Origin: Pseudomonadota bacterium
GTDB lineage: Bacteria; Pseudomonadota; Gammaproteobacteria; Steroidobacterales; Steroidobacteraceae
Direction: 5' to 3'
Length of the DNA: 5,634 nucleotides
NCBI GenBank assembly: GCA_021815905.1
Contig: JAKAZP010000187.1
Location: 1-5,634 of the forward strand
The position numbers and the translations under genes were made by a program. The notes beneath the pieces are model-generated. The model did not search any database and was not told the DNA's origin. It saw only the letters and a list, made by a program, of their open reading frames with translations. Positions 5,598-5,634 of this stretch are shown here, one piece after another. The first letter of the stretch is position 1, and each line of letters opens with the position of its first letter.

Positions 5598-5634
5598 TCA
5601 GGCGCTCTCCACGGCCTGGTTCTCCGCCGAGAAG
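5598..5634 (-). CDS. C-terminal tail of an upstream gene, probably YeaH/DUF444 family
   Basis: Reading inward from the right edge on the minus strand, one frame gives FSAENQAVESA followed by TGA (5600-5598), 15 bases before the SpoVR ATG. DUF444 (YeaH/YhbH) proteins of proteobacteria commonly end with a 'YPVFRELFS' motif and a short variable tail, so a fragment starting (L)FS fits. YeaH is also the gene usually found directly upstream of spoVR after prkA. Eleven codons cannot prove the family; position carries most of the weight. Confidence 0.5.
   Translation of the reverse strand, partial: FSAENQAVESA

Overview
The window is GC-rich (roughly two thirds G+C by eye). It carries a gene for a signal-peptide-bearing outer-membrane beta-barrel protein and genes arranged as in proteobacteria. 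A Gram-negative, high-GC proteobacterium (gamma or beta type) is the most economical reading; nothing here fixes genus or species. No rRNA, tRNA, CRISPR array, insertion sequence or phage gene is visible.

Left part, minus strand (1-1004): the window opens inside the N-terminal third of a NIPSNAP-family protein (start at 167, running off the left edge). Upstream of it, on the same strand, lies a small outer-membrane beta-barrel protein (318-992 from its ATG). Its ribosome-binding site and signal peptide both argue that translation really starts at a CTG at 1004. A 141-150-base gap with a strong hairpin separates the two genes.

Middle, plus strand (1095-1836): transcribed divergently from the barrel gene is a two-gene unit with overlapping ends. 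It has an 83-residue basic protein that I do not recognise, followed by a minimal nucleotidyltransferase with an intact active site (GG, DxD and a third Asp). The architecture resembles nucleotidyltransferase-based toxin-antitoxin pairs, and this is the most likely place for an undescribed system. The unit appears to have a -10 box placed for a leaderless transcript, and that box overlaps the -35 of the divergent barrel promoter.

Right part, minus strand (1892-5634): reading in the direction of transcription, the first item is a very short C-terminal piece, probably of a YeaH/DUF444 protein. Next, 15 bases on, comes a SpoVR-family protein, then a 280-base spacer with a GC hairpin, then an elongation factor G paralogue of the EF-G2/FusA2 type. 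PrkA-YeaH-SpoVR is a widespread stress/starvation gene set. The EF-G paralogue has the Tyr-for-His change in its DTPG motif and a rewritten switch I. It meets the nucleotidyltransferase tail to tail across 55 bases.

The very long open frames antisense to the EF-G-like and SpoVR genes are composition artefacts of high-GC coding sequence, not genes.
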